64,000 bases of DNA from Symbiodinium natans (GCA_905221605.1 CAJNDS010002143.1:444061-508060); one strand, 5' to 3'. Positions 19,515 to 34,211 are shown, counted from the stretch's first letter. Notes: generated from the sequence alone by a model not told the origin. Translations and numbers: made by a program.

Positions 19515-20885
19515 GGCCGTGGGTCGCGCCCGACGGCCCGGCAACGGTGCCACGTCTGGCAGTCCGCAGACCCTGAGCCGACGGCGGCGGCATCGGTACA
19601 GGGCAGCGAAGGCGTCGTCCGTCCCAGGGCGATGGCGAGACCTCTCCCCTCCGCAGATTGACACAGGCCAGTGCCCAGCGTCGCTCGCCCCCTCCCTCAT
19701 CATAGGCATAGGCATCAGTGGTGACGTTTGCACGATGGGCAGATGCACTGCAACGACGAATGCTTCGCTGTGTGCTTGGTTGCGTGCGAGTTGCAAAAGA
19801 AGGAGGATGAAACACAGATTGATTGCAGCGTTGCACATACACCCTGTGGACACCTGGTTTCGCCAACTAGCACGACGTCAGCACAACTTCGCTTTCCAAA
19901 TGTTGCGAGTTCCCAATTGGGCCGCGGCTGTTGTCAAATGGTGTCCAGACAGTAACTGGCAAGCAAATTTTGTTTTACAACTACATCGTCGACCCGCACT
20001 GAAGGCTTCGTCGCCGGGCCGCCTCTGTTAGTGCTCGCCACGTGTCGCACTTCCCCTGAAGTTTGTCTTCGCGTTTCGCCTGACGCCTGAAGCTTGAGAT
20101 TCCTGTCTTTGCGCACGTCCCTCGAGTGTGGGCAACAGGTCACCGACAATGCCACGGACGGCGCCACCCAGCTTCTGAATGGCGACGAGGCGCCGACACC
20201 AATGGCACGCCCTATGGCCGGGGGCACGCAAGCCTGAGCAGAGAACCAACATCAACGAACGCCGGTTTGGGTATCGACGTCGCCACTGCACGGGGCTGTG
20301 GGGGAGGGCGGGCGGGGGGAAGGCCCAGAGGGCATCTCCAACACTGCCGTTTGCAGAGCATATGTTTGGTGTTGTGGGGGCGCAACCCCGTGCATTCGGC
20401 ATCTGAAGTATGTTGGCCATGTCAACAAAATAACATTGACGTCTGCAATTCCAAGATGTCTCGAGGCTAGATTCTGCGGGCAATGCATCTTGAGCGTTGA
20501 GCTCAGCCAACCCGGCAGCACCACAGGGAATTGCATGATTAGGACGGTCATGCAGCACTCACGTCCACAACCCTTCTTGCGTCTGCAGATGCCGGTCTGA
20601 AAGTCAGGGGCGGCCACATGGAGTCGCTGCTGTGTTATCTCATTGACGCCATGCCTTTAAGGGAACCTTGCAGGGCAAGGCCAAGAGGCACTCCTGCTGT
20701 CAAAGCGCCTGCAAACGCTCCAAGAAGCGGTCTGCTACAGCTACACGCAAACGCGCTCAAAGCCGAGGAAACTGTCAGCCTCGGTGACGACTTGCCCTCG
20801 CGCCCCCAGAACGAACAAATTCAGCCTCGAATGATGCGTTTGAAGTGGCAAACTCCAGTTCCAAAGACGTACAGTGATTGTTACC
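19515..20885. other. No recognisable gene
   Basis: Right flank of the YR element. Several open frames on both strands are arginine- and proline-rich without identifiable motifs. I looked for the 5' continuation of the LINE copy that ends at 13205 and did not find a convincing one, so either the target was not this LINE or the flank has diverged. Confidence 0.4.
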
Positions 20886-20889
20886 TTAC

Positions 20890-21290
20890 ACATGTGCGAA
20901 TTGCCCCAAAAAAAGGGTTGAGGCACCGGGACGCACGCTGGAGCTCGGGTTATGCGCGTGCCGAGGCGTTGCGTCGCGGCCCAAGTGGCGGCGGCAGGGT
21001 GGGAGTCACCTGCCCGCGCAAGTGGCGACACGAGCGTGGTGTCGACAGCATGCTGGGCACCCTCTGCTTAGAATGGTCAACCCGTTGCACATGCTGCGCG
21101 CGTCTCGGACAACCATCGGCAGGTGCATGTCCGCCGGCTGCACGTTGCGTGTGCCCGATGTAGGGGACGGCCCACTCGGCATGCACGGGCACCGGACGCA
21201 GCGTACGCGGCACGATGATCTCCCAGTGGATCGAGTTTTGGACATTTCAGCTCAGGTCCGAGGTCTCGGGCTTTGTCCCTGACCAAAGCC
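20890..21290 (-). pseudogene. LINE fragment: nuclease-like domain
   Basis: Minus-strand reading gives DPLGDHRAAYAASGA (about 21225), then VRDARSMCNGLTILSRG (about 21105-21055, matching the RRIEV.CNGLPLW segment) and AQHAVDTTLVSPLARAGD (about 21052-21000), in different frames. It is a further decayed copy of the family clustered at 4-13 kb. Confidence 0.6.
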
Positions 21291-21316
21291 GAAGTGACGA
21301 GGTTTTCAGTGGGTCA

Positions 21317-21870
21317 CTAAGCAATCAGCTCAGCAACGTTGCCTTCCTGTTTTCCGGGGCTTAGCCGACGTGCCCAAAACCAGCCTAGGTCACCGGCGCC
21401 CCGATGGGCAGCGTGAGAAGTGAACAGGCGTGGGCGCGGCACGCTAGGAACGACGCGAGTGCTTGCGGGCGCTGTCCACGGGGGCAAGGTAAACATGTTG
21501 CTGCTTATGCGCACCCCGACTTTGACGCCAAACATTGTCAGCCTGCATCGACCAGCATGCCGCAATCCTGGGTGTGTGGCCCATGGCGCTTGGCCAGTTT
21601 GCGGCAACGAACTCCCGGCTCCCGATGAACTCCCGGCTCCCGATGAAATGCGGATGAATCTATAGAGTCCCCTGTGTTGGTAGGGCCGAACTTCCTGTCC
21701 AGCAAGGGTTGTCGGAGCGTCGTTCCACGCTCGTTAAGTGCCCCAGACACCTGGACATTCGCGTATCGCTGGGGGGGCGCCCCGAACGAAATCCGCGTTC
21801 ACGGTTGAACTGCAGACTTGCACGAAGCGCTGCAACAAGCTTGCAGGGCATGAACGATTGTGTCCTCGGT
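21317..21870 (-). pseudogene. LINE scraps: RCRLVV motif and post-catalytic RT region
   Basis: A minus-strand frame contains RCRLTMFGVKVGVRISS (about 21545-21495), equivalent to RCRLVVFGVEVGGRFS of the nuclease-like domain. Further upstream NADFVRGAPPAIRECPGVWG (about 21800-21745) resembles the KTRVWNRAG..PPGI segment of the RT. The order is right for one decayed copy, but the link between them is not readable. Confidence 0.45.
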
Positions 21871-22139
21871 GCTTCCAGCCCTTGTGGCGATGTGACCTTA
21901 CCGGTGCAGATCGGGAGTCAACTCCCGCTGCGCCAACGGCCCACGTGCTTTGAGAAACGTCCTGATGATACCAAACGCTGGGATCTTCACAAGATGCAGC
22001 CACCATGGTTTCGCTCACGGATCTCACGGACAGGCACGTGGTCTCCTTTGAACTCAGGCTCCACGTACTCGTGAACCAGTCACCAGTCAGCCGGTTCATT
22101 GCATCACGGAGCTCTAAGCAGATTATTGCTGGCAACATG

Positions 22140-25100
22140 CCACCAAGGCCGAGCCGGGCCCCTTGCTCGGTGGGTTTAAAGACCTTCTCTGATCTTTATA
22201 CTGCAGCTGCTGGCATGATGTACAGTGGTTTGTGCGCTTCCTAGGTGGACAGAACATAAACTCACACCAACTGTGCCCGGCATGAATGCGCACACGCTCT
22301 GTTGAAGCAGATGTTCCAACTCTGGTGATATGCTGTCTCCCTGGTGGCATCTATTCTACGAGAGCAGCAATCTGCAATCAAAGCTTGTTCGGTTGCAGGC
22401 AGTATTGAAAGAATCTTCATGTGGAAACCCGCATGCTGCGACGGTCGTATGCTCGAATTCCACAGCAGATGTGCAGAAGCGCCTGCAGATCTACAATGAG
22501 ACGTCGGTCAACGGAGTTTGGAAGCAACTGACGTCGCACAGAGTTTCACCCTTTTCACCATGATCCGAAAAGCTAGAAGACAAGAACGGGCGCCCGCCGA
22601 CGATTTGGCATTGTCTTGAAAAGGTTGCACACTTTCAGGGTGATGGATCATAGATCAGCATATGAACATGCTACAGCAAAACGCTCGTGCGCGGGCACAG
22701 TTGTCGTGATCCGAGCTTTGGTTCAAGCCTCCTGTTCCCACGACGCCTTCAGCGAAATTACTGAACGAACTTCCTGGGTTAGCGCATGCACGCACCTACC
22801 CGCAGAAGGCACAGTCCCACATGCTGCAATTCTGGCACCACAGAGACTCCATGCCCCCACAAGCCCCCACAGCACCGCACGAGCAAGTGACAGCTGCGTG
22901 GTAAGTTTGGCCTGGCTGGCCCGTCGAATGGAAAAGCAGGCCTGCCAGACGCAGTGTGCATTGAGCGGCAAGCTTCTCATAAACCGCAACAAAAGGTACC
23001 GGATGTCCACATTGGTGCTGGACCACATGGTACCAAATGGTACCAAATGGTACCAAAGGGTACCAAATGGTGCCAAATGGTACCAAATGGTGCCAAAATG
23101 AATCCCAAATCGTACCCAACATGCTACCCCAATCGTACCAACATGGCAACGGAAATCCGGCCTGAGCCAGCTCGGCCCGCCGGAACCCCACAGCGGCTGC
23201 GGTTAATTGTACCACTGGACCTTGCTGGGCATTCCCTGCTTCAATCCCAACAGCTGCATTTGTCTTATGGTCTTATCGTTAGATGTTGCTTTTATCCCTA
23301 TGGCATCAGAGTATCTTCGCATTCGCATTGATTTATCGCATGGTTTATGTTGTGGTTTTTTGGTGCTTCTCAGTGTGTGGCAACCAGGGTCTTAAGGATT
23401 TCAGGGGCCCGCACGGTCTCCGCCCCGACGCGCTCACGGCCATGGGTGGAGAAGGTGGCAAACTCAGCGAGCGTCTCCCCCGACCTCAGTCACAGGCGCG
23501 TTTGCAGGGCGGCAAGCTGGCAGAGAAGTGCAGGTTCGCATGGCTGAGGGTCCAGCAGCTGCCCGGGGATCCGCACGATGAAGATGCGCCGCCCCTTTCC
23601 GCAAGCTGCGCCGTTCATGCCCGGATCCTGGTTGTGTGGTTGCGTTCACATTGAACTGAACAGCTGCTTTTCGTGGCTGTTCTGTGGAACTCGACTTCCT
23701 TCCGCACAAGTGCCAAGCGCAAGGTGATAGCATTGAAACATACAAACCTTCCAGCCTGGGCGGCACCAGGAAGCACGGAGAAGCTGTGCCTTATCTGTCA
23801 AAAAGAAACGAACCGCCTCCGGAACGCAGCAGGAAAGGCGCGAACAAGACCGCTCAGCTTGCTGGAAGCATCTTATCGCACATAGCAATAACGGGCACCG
23901 GGATGCTCCACCAAAGGTGCTATGTAGGCAGAATCCCCCGGTCGCAGGGTTGAAGCTCGCGAGCTGCCAGATCTGGTACACCACCTGGGCCACGGCACAC
24001 TACAACTCATTGCGATCTACGAAGATTCGCACTACATGTCTCAGGAAAAAAGGGGCGAATGTTCGCAGCTGGGGCATGTTTTCCGCGCTTCTGTTTGCTG
24101 CGGCTCTTCTCGCAGCTCGCATCTCCGCATCTCCGCGCCTGAGCTCCACGGGCTCGGAGCCGAAATGGTAGATGAAGGTGTGGAGGCCACAGCTGAGACC
24201 TCACTCTTTGAACCACAGATTGGGAGCAGCACAAGTAGCAGCAGTCGAGGAGAGGAGCACACTGAAACACTCCACAAAATACACAAAGAACTCTTCCAGA
24301 ATTGCAGGTCAGAGCTTCCCTCACCAGGGGTGGCGGAGCTCAGCACCTCCAGGTCAAAGGTCTTCAGGTCTGGCTGGTGCCTTGGGAAAGCGGCCAATAC
24401 ATGCCGTCAGCAGAAGCTGCACCGGAATCTCAAAACGACTCTTCTTACAAAACAACGCACCTTTTTCCCACCAGTTTCTTTGGGAGGCAGAGGCCGAGCC
24501 TTGTCCGAGCACCAGGTAGGAGGACGTAGGTCTTCATCCGACGAGCTTTTTGCCGACTTTGCTCGGAATAAGTGATCACAACCTGCCATGAGCACTTCTG
24601 CATCTTTCTACAGTGGACTCTTCAGCAGACTCTACGCTACATCCGTGTGGCCCACCTCCTCCTCCTCTTCAAGAGGGCTCACCAAAAGATCCGAGACACG
24701 TACATGAAGAACCTCTGCAAGACTCTGAAGCTCAGAGCGGCTGGCCTGACACATCGGGAAAGCACAGAAGGAGCTCTTAAAAATCAATTCAACTGCATGC
24801 CGCATGCCCACTGTGCCATGATTGCCCCTGGCCTCTGCTCCTTCTAAAAGATCCTTGGTTCGACCTCTCATATACACTCGTCAGCACATGCCGAGGAATT
24901 ACATCTGTCAAGCGTCGCGGGGTAGATGAGAAGACAAGCAAATCGGCCTTCGGGCACGCCCGGCGCCAATGCAGAGACCAACTCCGCCGGGCTCAGGCAC
25001 TCCGCAGCCAGGCACCGCCTGCAGCTTGACAGTTTAACTCGGAGGCCCCTGTCATCGAACACTCTGCTGCCTCGTATGTCGCCGTAACATGATCCCAGAC

Positions 25101-25890
25101 CAGATACCACTCTAGCGACTAGCTCACTAGCACTAGTCATCACTAGTCCAGTCTGCGGCACTTGAGAACGCATTTCCGCGCTTCCTCCGCATTGCCTTAG
25201 AGTTCGGCTCTGCATGCTGCTGCGTGCAAGTCTCAATCTAGTCATGCGACGTCGGGTTTAAGTTTAGGTACTTGGGACTACATATAGCACAGAACTTTAC
25301 TATCGACACTCCCCCGAATCTGCAGCTTTCAACCGAATGGATGGTGAGGATGCCAACCCTTATGTTGCGAGCATCACGGTTGTCCAAAAAGTTCTGGCGT
25401 GCCGCTTGCGATGCAAGCTACGAGAGTCACCGGCCAGAGCCGCAACTTGCTTTGCTCCAACGCGCGAGAGCTCGGTGAATGCTCGACGAACGGCTCCGCC
25501 GTATGTAACCTAGGTTCTTGCCAGGAACCAATCCGCTGAGGCAAGGCATCCCGAGACACGTCTCGAACGATCTGTCTTGTTGTTTTTTGTAGTTCCATCA
25601 TGAACCCCCCCCCCCGAACCCCCGAAGACAGTGCACGGCAAGCACGCTTCCGTTTTGCAACCGCATCTTTGAAGAATTGCGCAGTGACAGCTCCTCAGCT
25701 ATGAAAATTAATGATATATAGAGAGCCTGCCATGCGTGAGACAGAATTCCTTGTTGCAAGCGGCCTTCAAAATGGCCACACCACGCACAGCTACTAACGT
25801 GAGTTGGGTACCTGTCTTCCGCACGTTCAAGGAATTCGCTGTAGGTCTACAGTCGGTCTACATGCTACACAGGACTCTGCGTCACAAGCC
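22140..25890. other. Long stretch without an identified gene
   Basis: Apart from the short tandem repeat at 23025-23096 I recognise no family. A minus-strand frame at 24877-24632 (with KDLLEGAEARGNHGTVGMRH and SELQSLAEVLHVRVSDLLV) and one near 24380-24320 (PDLKTFDLEVLSSATP before a GTGAGG) have exon-like composition. They could belong to an unidentified spliced gene on the minus strand. Confidence 0.35.
23025..23096. repeat. Tandem decamer GGTACCAAAT, about seven copies
   Basis: The 10-bp unit GGTACCAAAT repeats head to tail with variants GGTACCAAAG and GGTGCCAAAT. Each GGTACC core is palindromic. Downstream, spaced CGTACC units (23112-23142) look like decayed continuations. Confidence 0.9.
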
Positions 25891-25896
25891 TCGGGT

Positions 25897-27776
<1,880 letters not shown>

Positions 27777-28298
27777 CTCAGCTCCGCACGTGTGACGAAA
27801 ACTGTTACATCGAGAGGACGCTTGGGCTGACGTCACTGCTAGGGTTTGTCAAATGATCGCGTTCGCAACTGCACACGGCCTGACATTGCTGGGCGTGTCT
27901 GTTTGATTGGCCACCCAATCTCAGCACGCTTCTTCTACGCCTTTGAGGTATCGCAACTATATTGAAATGGCATAGAGCTCTAGCCGCCAGGAACTTAGAA
28001 CAATCTTTGCATGCTAATTTAATTGAGGGACGCTGAATCGAATATTTGGTCAGGAACCTGTAGACTAGACCAGCCACACGGGACTTTGGAGACACAGTGC
28101 AGCAATGTATGCCTGTATGTCGTAGGCTTGCACATGTCGTTCTGAGGACATCCAGCGACCAAGTTTCTGTCCAAACGGCTTTGTTCATAGATGAAGCAGG
28201 CATGCACTCACACAAGTATTTTCGCATGACTCTCCTCAAATGCCGTACCCTCGTATGGCATGCTAGTGCATAATGATTTGAAATGGCTTTTTGCTCGC

Positions 28299-28329
28299 GT
28301 GAGTGAGTGAGTGAGTGAGTGAGTGAGTG
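28299..28329. repeat. (TGAG)n microsatellite
   Basis: Seven to eight copies of the tetranucleotide GTGA between TPI and the next candidate gene. Confidence 0.9.
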
Positions 28330-28733
28330 TCGGCCTAGGTTTTCTGAAAGGGTAAAGAGACCTTAGCGCACTTATGCCTCACGAGAACTACCTTAAGCAT
28401 GCTAACGGTACAAGGCCCCTGAGAAGAAAGACAAATTAGAGCCATGGCTTCACCACCGGTGCTGAAGTGCAAAAACACGCGAGGGCATGTAAACAAAAAA
28501 TCCTGTTGCTGTTTGTTCTTGTTCTTGCTGGCGAGATTGTTATCATCCTTACTGTCATGACCAGATAGATGTGTATGTTTGCGTATTCGAATTTTTGTGC
28601 TCATTCTACTCTGACATGCATGTATCCATACATGCACATATACTCACACCTATGTAGTGCAATGCGACATGTCCCAAGAATGCACGGGCGCTGCAAGCTC
28701 CCCGGCGAGAAGGCTGTTAAGGCCCCCACCAAC

Positions 28734-28860
28734 GATGAACTTCCGGCTTGCCTCCAACGCCACTCGGTCCGCCCTGGCCGCGCGCTTCGTTGGGCCAACG
28801 AAGGCGCTCCAAAGGCCGCAGGCCGCAAGTGCAAGCGCAAGGAGGGCTGCACCTGATGAA
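28734..28860 (+). CDS. Candidate first exon with a targeting-peptide-like start
   Basis: An ATG followed by NFRLASNATRSALAARFVG and TKALQRPQAASASARRAAPD, rich in A, R and S with almost no acidic residues. This looks like a mitochondrial or plastid presequence. No downstream exon was recognised on the plus strand, and the confidently identified host genes nearby are on the minus strand, so it may be chance. Confidence 0.25.
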
Positions 28861-29459
28861 CATTATGGGACGCGCTTCCTGGCTTTCATGGCCTCTGAAC
28901 ATGATACGAGTAGCCACTCGGCCCTCGTCCCTCGTGCCTGGTCGACGCGACATTGCAGGGCACGGAGGGCACTGCTTAGGCGCAGAGTGGAGGACTCGTT
29001 TGAGCAAAATCGTTTGAGCAAAACTGGCGCCGGAACACGCTTGGAGCTCAGAGAACAAAAGCCGCTAGAACTGAGTCATGAACCAACGTTTTCGAGCACA
29101 ACGTTTCAATACAACATGAGAAGCTTCGATCAAAACTTGAAGCTGGCTTTCGCCAAGGAGCTGCGATGATGATGGCTTCAGGGCTTCCCGCCCGCGCAGT
29201 GAACGAGTGCGGAACGAATGGCGATATGTAGTTGCCTTTATTGATGCTGCTGTGCGAAATGTTCACAAGGCTTGTGTACACAATATACCCATCCCCCACC
29301 CGCTGCAAGCAAGCGTCTATCGCCGGTATTCATCTCCTTGCGCTGAACGTTCCCATGCCCTTGGCCCAGCTGTTGCTAATGCTTTTCCACAGAACTCCAT
29401 GAAAGAATCTCTCCGCCGCCACTGGGCTCACACTCCGTCGAGACTCTGTCCCTGTAATA

Positions 29460-31560
29460 GAAGTCCACAGGTCCGATGAAGAGAGTGGTCTGCATCATGA
29501 GGTGCCTCATCTCATCCTATGCAACCAACATACCATCCACTAGCCTTCCGGAAAGCACGCCTGTCTCAATCGCGGGAAGGAAGTCTTTCTCTGGGACCTG
29601 CCAGGGCACCCATTGTTCATTTGAACATCGGGATCAACCGGATCGCCGGAAGTCACCTTGCGGCGGTGCGTCATACAGCTTGACAGCTTTAGGGATTTCA
29701 CCCACATCTGATGTTCCGGACATTTGTCAGTTCAGGTCCTCGTTATATAGATAAGGAAAATCGTTTGGCGGTGTGTTGTCGGCTAGTGCGTCATAGGGCC
29801 TCAACGAATGTGTTCCATCCCGGTTCCCATGGACAGAAACCATGCACTGCCAAGGCCTTTGAACCCCTCCCCCACCATGCAACGAGAGGTCCGATAGGTC
29901 AAGCCGTCTGCCCAAGCCCCTGCTTCCAAGGCACCACGCGAAGCACCTGGAACGAGAGCCATCTTCAAGGAGGGGGCACATTTCTCTGCTTGCTGGGAAA
30001 TGTGCCTAGTGCAAAATTCGATGGCTTTCAGCTGGGCCACCTTGATCCATTCTGGCCGAAACTGGCTGCAGCGGCTCATGGCAGCGTCGCGGTACTGAGC
30101 AGGCGTGTCAGATCTTCGGACAGCAGCCCAGATACTTACCAATGCCAAAGACGCCACAGGTCCACCCAGCCTCATAGTAGGGTGATCTCTGGCCTGTCTT
30201 GTCCTGCCAGAGAGCGTTCAGCAGCTCCTGTGTACCACATGTCCTCGACAACATGCTCCTTTCTGTCAAGTATTCGCGCAGACGATTCGGAAGCTTCCAT
30301 GGTGAAGACACGCACTCCAGCATCGGTGTCCTGAGCTGCGAATATGATGTTGGTCTCTTATAGCAGCCATGAAGGCTCACGCAAAAGCGGACCAAGTGTC
30401 ATCTGCATCCAACCACAGGTCATTCAAAGGCACGGCATAAACCTGAAGTCACGTCGTGCACATGAAGCCATGCAGACAAGAACTCTCCATTGTGCTTGGG
30501 CCTCGCTCATCTTGCGCATGATGTCCAGCGCGTCACTAACTTCCAGGTTTCCCTTCAACAAGCCTCAGAATGACTCTCAGAAAGAGCCTCAACAGGCAGC
30601 TGAAAACGACGGCTGAGAGGTGTGGAACGGCGAGGTCGCTACTGTTTTGCTCACAATTCTTAGCATCCAAGTCTGTTCCAAGCCACATTCAAGTCTCTCC
30701 AAGTTGACGTTCAGCTCCTGCTCACTTGTGTGTTCACAGAGCAAGCACAGGGCAACCAACCATCTCCCTCCAGCTCTCAGTGTGGTTCTGCCCCTCCTCC
30801 CGACCCCCCTTTACCCCGCGCCACAGTCCTTTGCAACAATGGGAAGCGGCCTTTTCAGGTCGTTGGCCTCGCTGAGGAGGCACGCACCCATGGCCTGGCA
30901 GAAAGGTCATCGGTGCCCAGACACTGGTGGATGGGAGCCAACCCCCTGGGAGCGGCACCTTCACTTGTGTCACTGTGTCCTCTTCTGAGAGGAACAGGGC
31001 AGTGTCGTTCCATGCCCTGCACGAGTCAAAAAAAACGGCTAACATGAGGCGTTGCATAGCCGCTTCAGGCCTCGTCAAGTCTGGCGGTGTGTTGACCTCA
31101 TGCCATCCGCCGAAGACCATGGCTAGGGAGATGCAGATGCCCTGCCAAGTGAGGAACAATGGAGGATAGCAACGGATCACGCTCTCTGGCCTCGTCGGCC
31201 ATGAGTTGGAGCAGATCGCACAAGCTGGCCCTGGCGTTGCACAGCTTTGGCAACAGTCTGGTCACACTGCTTTCCCTGTCGAACGTCTTGACGCGCTGTG
31301 GACTTGAGCTCAACACGAGCTCGGCCTGCGGACGGGTTCCAGCCACCAGGGCAAGCTCCACGCTTGGCCCGTTTGACCGGTACAGGACTCGTCCTCCTGT
31401 CACATCTGCCGGTTGTGTGCACTGCACAGAATTTCGCAGACATGCTCATTCGATGCTCCTGGAAGAGCCGACCCATCACCTCCTCCATGGTGGCCCTCCC
31501 GGACGCAGAAAACTTCATCAGCCTCGGTCCAGAACGACGAGCCCACCCCAAGAAAATACG
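29460..31560 (-). CDS. Probable multi-exon gene of unknown function
   Basis: A chain of short minus-strand frames of protein-like composition, many bounded by plausible splice sites. In order they include TMEEVMGRLFQEHRMSMSAK (about 31465), GPSVELALVAGTRPQAELVL and KLCNARASLCDLLQLMADEA (31360-31190), MVFGGWHEVNTPPDLTRPEA (about 31120), SDALDIMRKMSEAQAQW (about 30530) and DAGVRVFTMEASESSARIL (about 30320). Next come ALWQDKTGQRSPYYEAGW (about 30210, ending at a GTAAGT donor), FRPEWIKVAQLKAIEF (about 30050), and DEMRHLMMQTTLFIGPVDFY (about 29500). I do not recognise the family, and the pieces could belong to more than one gene. The exon density and orientation match the neighbouring TPI gene. 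The evidence is composition, not homology. Confidence 0.4.
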
Positions 31561-31754
31561 CAAATCAAGGACAAAAGGACCAAGCTGCGGCCAGGAAGCC
31601 CTGCAAACTCCCCAGAGCAGTCACACTCGCTCACCCGTCGCCCTTTGCCAATTCGGCGGATTGCACGATTAGGTCCAGTGCCGCTGGCAGCAACAACTTC
31701 GACCTCCAAAATGAGTGAATTTCTGTAGGGGGATCGGCTACACGGAGGCACGGA

Positions 31755-31915
31755 GCTGCAGGAAAAAGCACGAAAAAAACACGAAAAACAAAGTGCAAAG
31801 CGCGAAAACACGAAAAGAATAAACGTGAAGTGTGCGACATCACGAACGCAAAGAGTGCACAACGCATCAACTTCTTGTATTTCCGATTGGTGGGGTCTTT
31901 TGCGCTTGTACCATT
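31755..31915. repeat. CGAAAA-rich tract with unique end, first copy
   Basis: A purine-skewed tract built of GCGAAAA / CACGAAAA words is followed by CATCAACTTCTTGTATTTCCGATTGG and TTTTGCGCTTGTA. A similar tract plus the same kind of end occurs at 32160-32420. The paired structure suggests a dispersed short element or duplication. Confidence 0.6.
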
Positions 31916-31944
31916 GTATAATATACTTATCTATATATATATAG

Positions 31945-31998
31945 TCATTTAAAGATAGATAGATAGATACATATAGATAGATATGTAGATAGATTCAC
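31945..31998. repeat. GATA microsatellite
   Basis: Short runs of AGATAGATAGATAGATA with interruptions, preceded by a TATATATA stretch at about 31932. Confidence 0.85.
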
Positions 31999-32159
31999 AG
32001 GGTATACACTTTTTGTAGCATACATACTGCGTGTTTGTTTATAGTACATATGAGGATCTAAGGTTTGCTGCTACAGATACTACACATAGTACACAAACCA
32101 CATATGGTACAAAAAGTACAAAGAATGATTGTAACGTTTCAAAGCCTAAGCTTTTTACA

Positions 32160-32425
32160 GCAGCAAAAACACAAACCCGAAGAGTCCAGTTAGCGGCGGA
32201 AAGTGAGAAAAAACGAAGAACTCGAAAAGCACGAACATGCAAAACATGCGAGACATGCGAAAACTTGAAACATGCCGTTTAAAAGCACGAGAAAGGCAAA
32301 AACTGAGAAAATTGCAAGAAGCGCAACAAGCACAAAAAGCGCGAAGACGCGAAAAGCACAAACAACCCATCGGCCTCTTGCATTGTCCCGATTGTTGGAG
32401 AGCTTTTGCGCTTGTAGACTTCTCT
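32160..32425. repeat. CGAAAA-rich tract with unique end, second copy
   Basis: Repeats the composition of 31755-31915 (GCGAAGACGCGAAAAGCAC and similar). It ends in CATCGGCCTCTTGCATTGTCCCGATTG then CTTTTGCGCTTGTA, clearly related to the end of the first copy. A plus-strand frame through it encodes a lysine- and arginine-rich peptide, but this is probably incidental. Confidence 0.6.
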
Positions 32426-33361
32426 AGTGTATTGATTGTTTCGACTGTTGGTTTTTGCTTGACTTACTGCGAGCAAGGGGGTGATGCATTTCAGCATCCG
32501 ACCCAGCTTAGGTGCGAAGCTCCAGGCCTTCCTGCCTTCCTTCCCGCAGTCGCTACTCTTCATCCTCTGAACCCTCGTGCTCCGATGTACAGCCGGGCCG
32601 CATAAACCCCAAAAAAGACCAAACACCCCCCCCCCAAAAAACTTCCCCTGAAACCTCCCAGAAACCCCCGGCACAATATGTCGGCGCCTCGTGAAAACCC
32701 TTGGATTCCTTGCCGGGCGCCGCTGCGTTGACGACCGCCGCGATGCCCCCTGTGGTCTCCAGGAGTTGCCTCGCCACCTCGGAAGGCGAAGAAGACCTAA
32801 AAAAAAGCTTTGGGCGTGTGATATCTTATGTTCTACGAAGTTCACATGCTACATAGATATACGATGTGCGTAAAGGCACATGCTTCTAGGTAGGGCTCTC
32901 TATGCTCTCCTGTGCATCGGCGAAATTCACATGCAGCTGTGGCATCGGCGCTATGGCGGAAGACGATATCGCCGTAGCCTAGGCCCACACAAGGAAACAG
33001 AAGAGGCTTGCTCCCAGCAAACAAGTCTTTTGAGCGTTGGGCGCTGAAAGCACAGAGAGATAGAGAAAGAGAACATCTTCACAGAGAGCTTCCTGAAGCT
33101 TCCGAGCGGCAAACGAGCAAGGGCCCAGGTTGGATATGGGGCAGCGCGAGGCGCAAGCTCTCCAGCATGCCAGTCGTTGCAAAATCTGGGCAGTCAATCC
33201 TCAGAGCATCTCATGCAAGAGATGCAGGAGATCCCTCTCGGAGTATCTTTCTTCATCCGATTTTGTGGGCAGGCTTTGCTTGGACATGCAGCCCAAGTCT
33301 CAATTGAACTCCTTCTCCTAGAGAGCTCAAGTGCTCATCGAATACATCGCCTGCGAAGAAA

Positions 33362-33765
33362 CTAGCTGGTAGCTGACCACTCGACATTTGCAAAACCACG
33401 GAGAGCCCGCCGGCCTTTCCAGCCACGGCACAGGTAGAAGCTTTGCACCCCTTGCCGGCGTAGCGTGGAGATGGTGTGAGCTACGATGGACTTGCCACCG
33501 ATGGAGATGAGTGCCTCCCGAAAGGCAGCATCAAGACATCCACACATCCCTGCTCAATGCCACACACAACCACGTGAAAGATGAGGGAATCTGAAGTGAA
33601 GGCAGACAGGAGGGTGAGAATGAGGAAACTTAAGGAACCCCCCGCCCCCCCGGCCGTCGGGAGCGCATCCGTGTAGGGCACAAGGCGAGAGCCGCGGCCC
33701 GCCGCCAGGATCACCGCCTGCTTCGGTCGCTCCATTTCGTCCTTTCGGAGTTGCGTCGAGAGCAA
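33362..33765 (-). CDS. Nucleotidyltransferase family protein, 5' exons
   Basis: The minus strand reads MERPKQAVILAAGRGSRLVP then YTDALP (about 33738-33660). This is the nucleotide-binding signature (AAGRGSRL-P-T) of sugar-phosphate or choline-phosphate nucleotidyltransferases. A second exon (about 33525-33362) continues the family with ALISIGGKSIVAHTISTLRR, QGVQSFYLCRGWKG and a FANVEWSATS-like stretch. The two are separated by an intron of about 130 bp whose borders are unclear. The gene should continue toward lower coordinates, but I could not find later exons. The 11-residue extension before MERPK (start at 33765) is possible. Substrate cannot be told from these residues. Confidence 0.7.
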
Positions 33766-34211
33766 ATCGAGAACGAGCCAAAAGGGTTCTCCATGATATA
33801 ACGTGACATCTCATGCACACTCGTGCCTTGCAGCCATTCAGCATTGGGGTAACGTGGAGCGGAGTAGGGTGTCGGCTGAGACTTCGCTCTGCCGCTTGTA
33901 TTTACTGCTATGAACATGTGCAGATTTGCTTCTCATGCTGAGCCATGCGGTCGCTTCCGTTCGGCAGAGAGCCACAGCTGCGGCGCGGGCTAATCCAGAC
34001 ACGGCACACAAGAGCAGCTACACTGCTGCACAAGAGATCGCCAAAAACAAGCACACAGCAAGTCTTGCCACCCCATTCCTACTACATTGCCATGGTGCTA
34101 GATGTCGCCGCCACCGACATCTGCCATGGCAAACCCCGCTCGCGTGGCTCTCTTGTCCTTGTCCGTCTGCATGTAAGAGCCGTAGGCCGGGTTCATCCTG
34201 GACTTTGGGTT

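Noticed and set aside
19515..19860. Continuation of the LINE copy interrupted by the YR element
   Set aside because: The minus-strand frame here is arginine-rich but does not match the segment expected upstream of the RT start, so the insertion target remains unproven.
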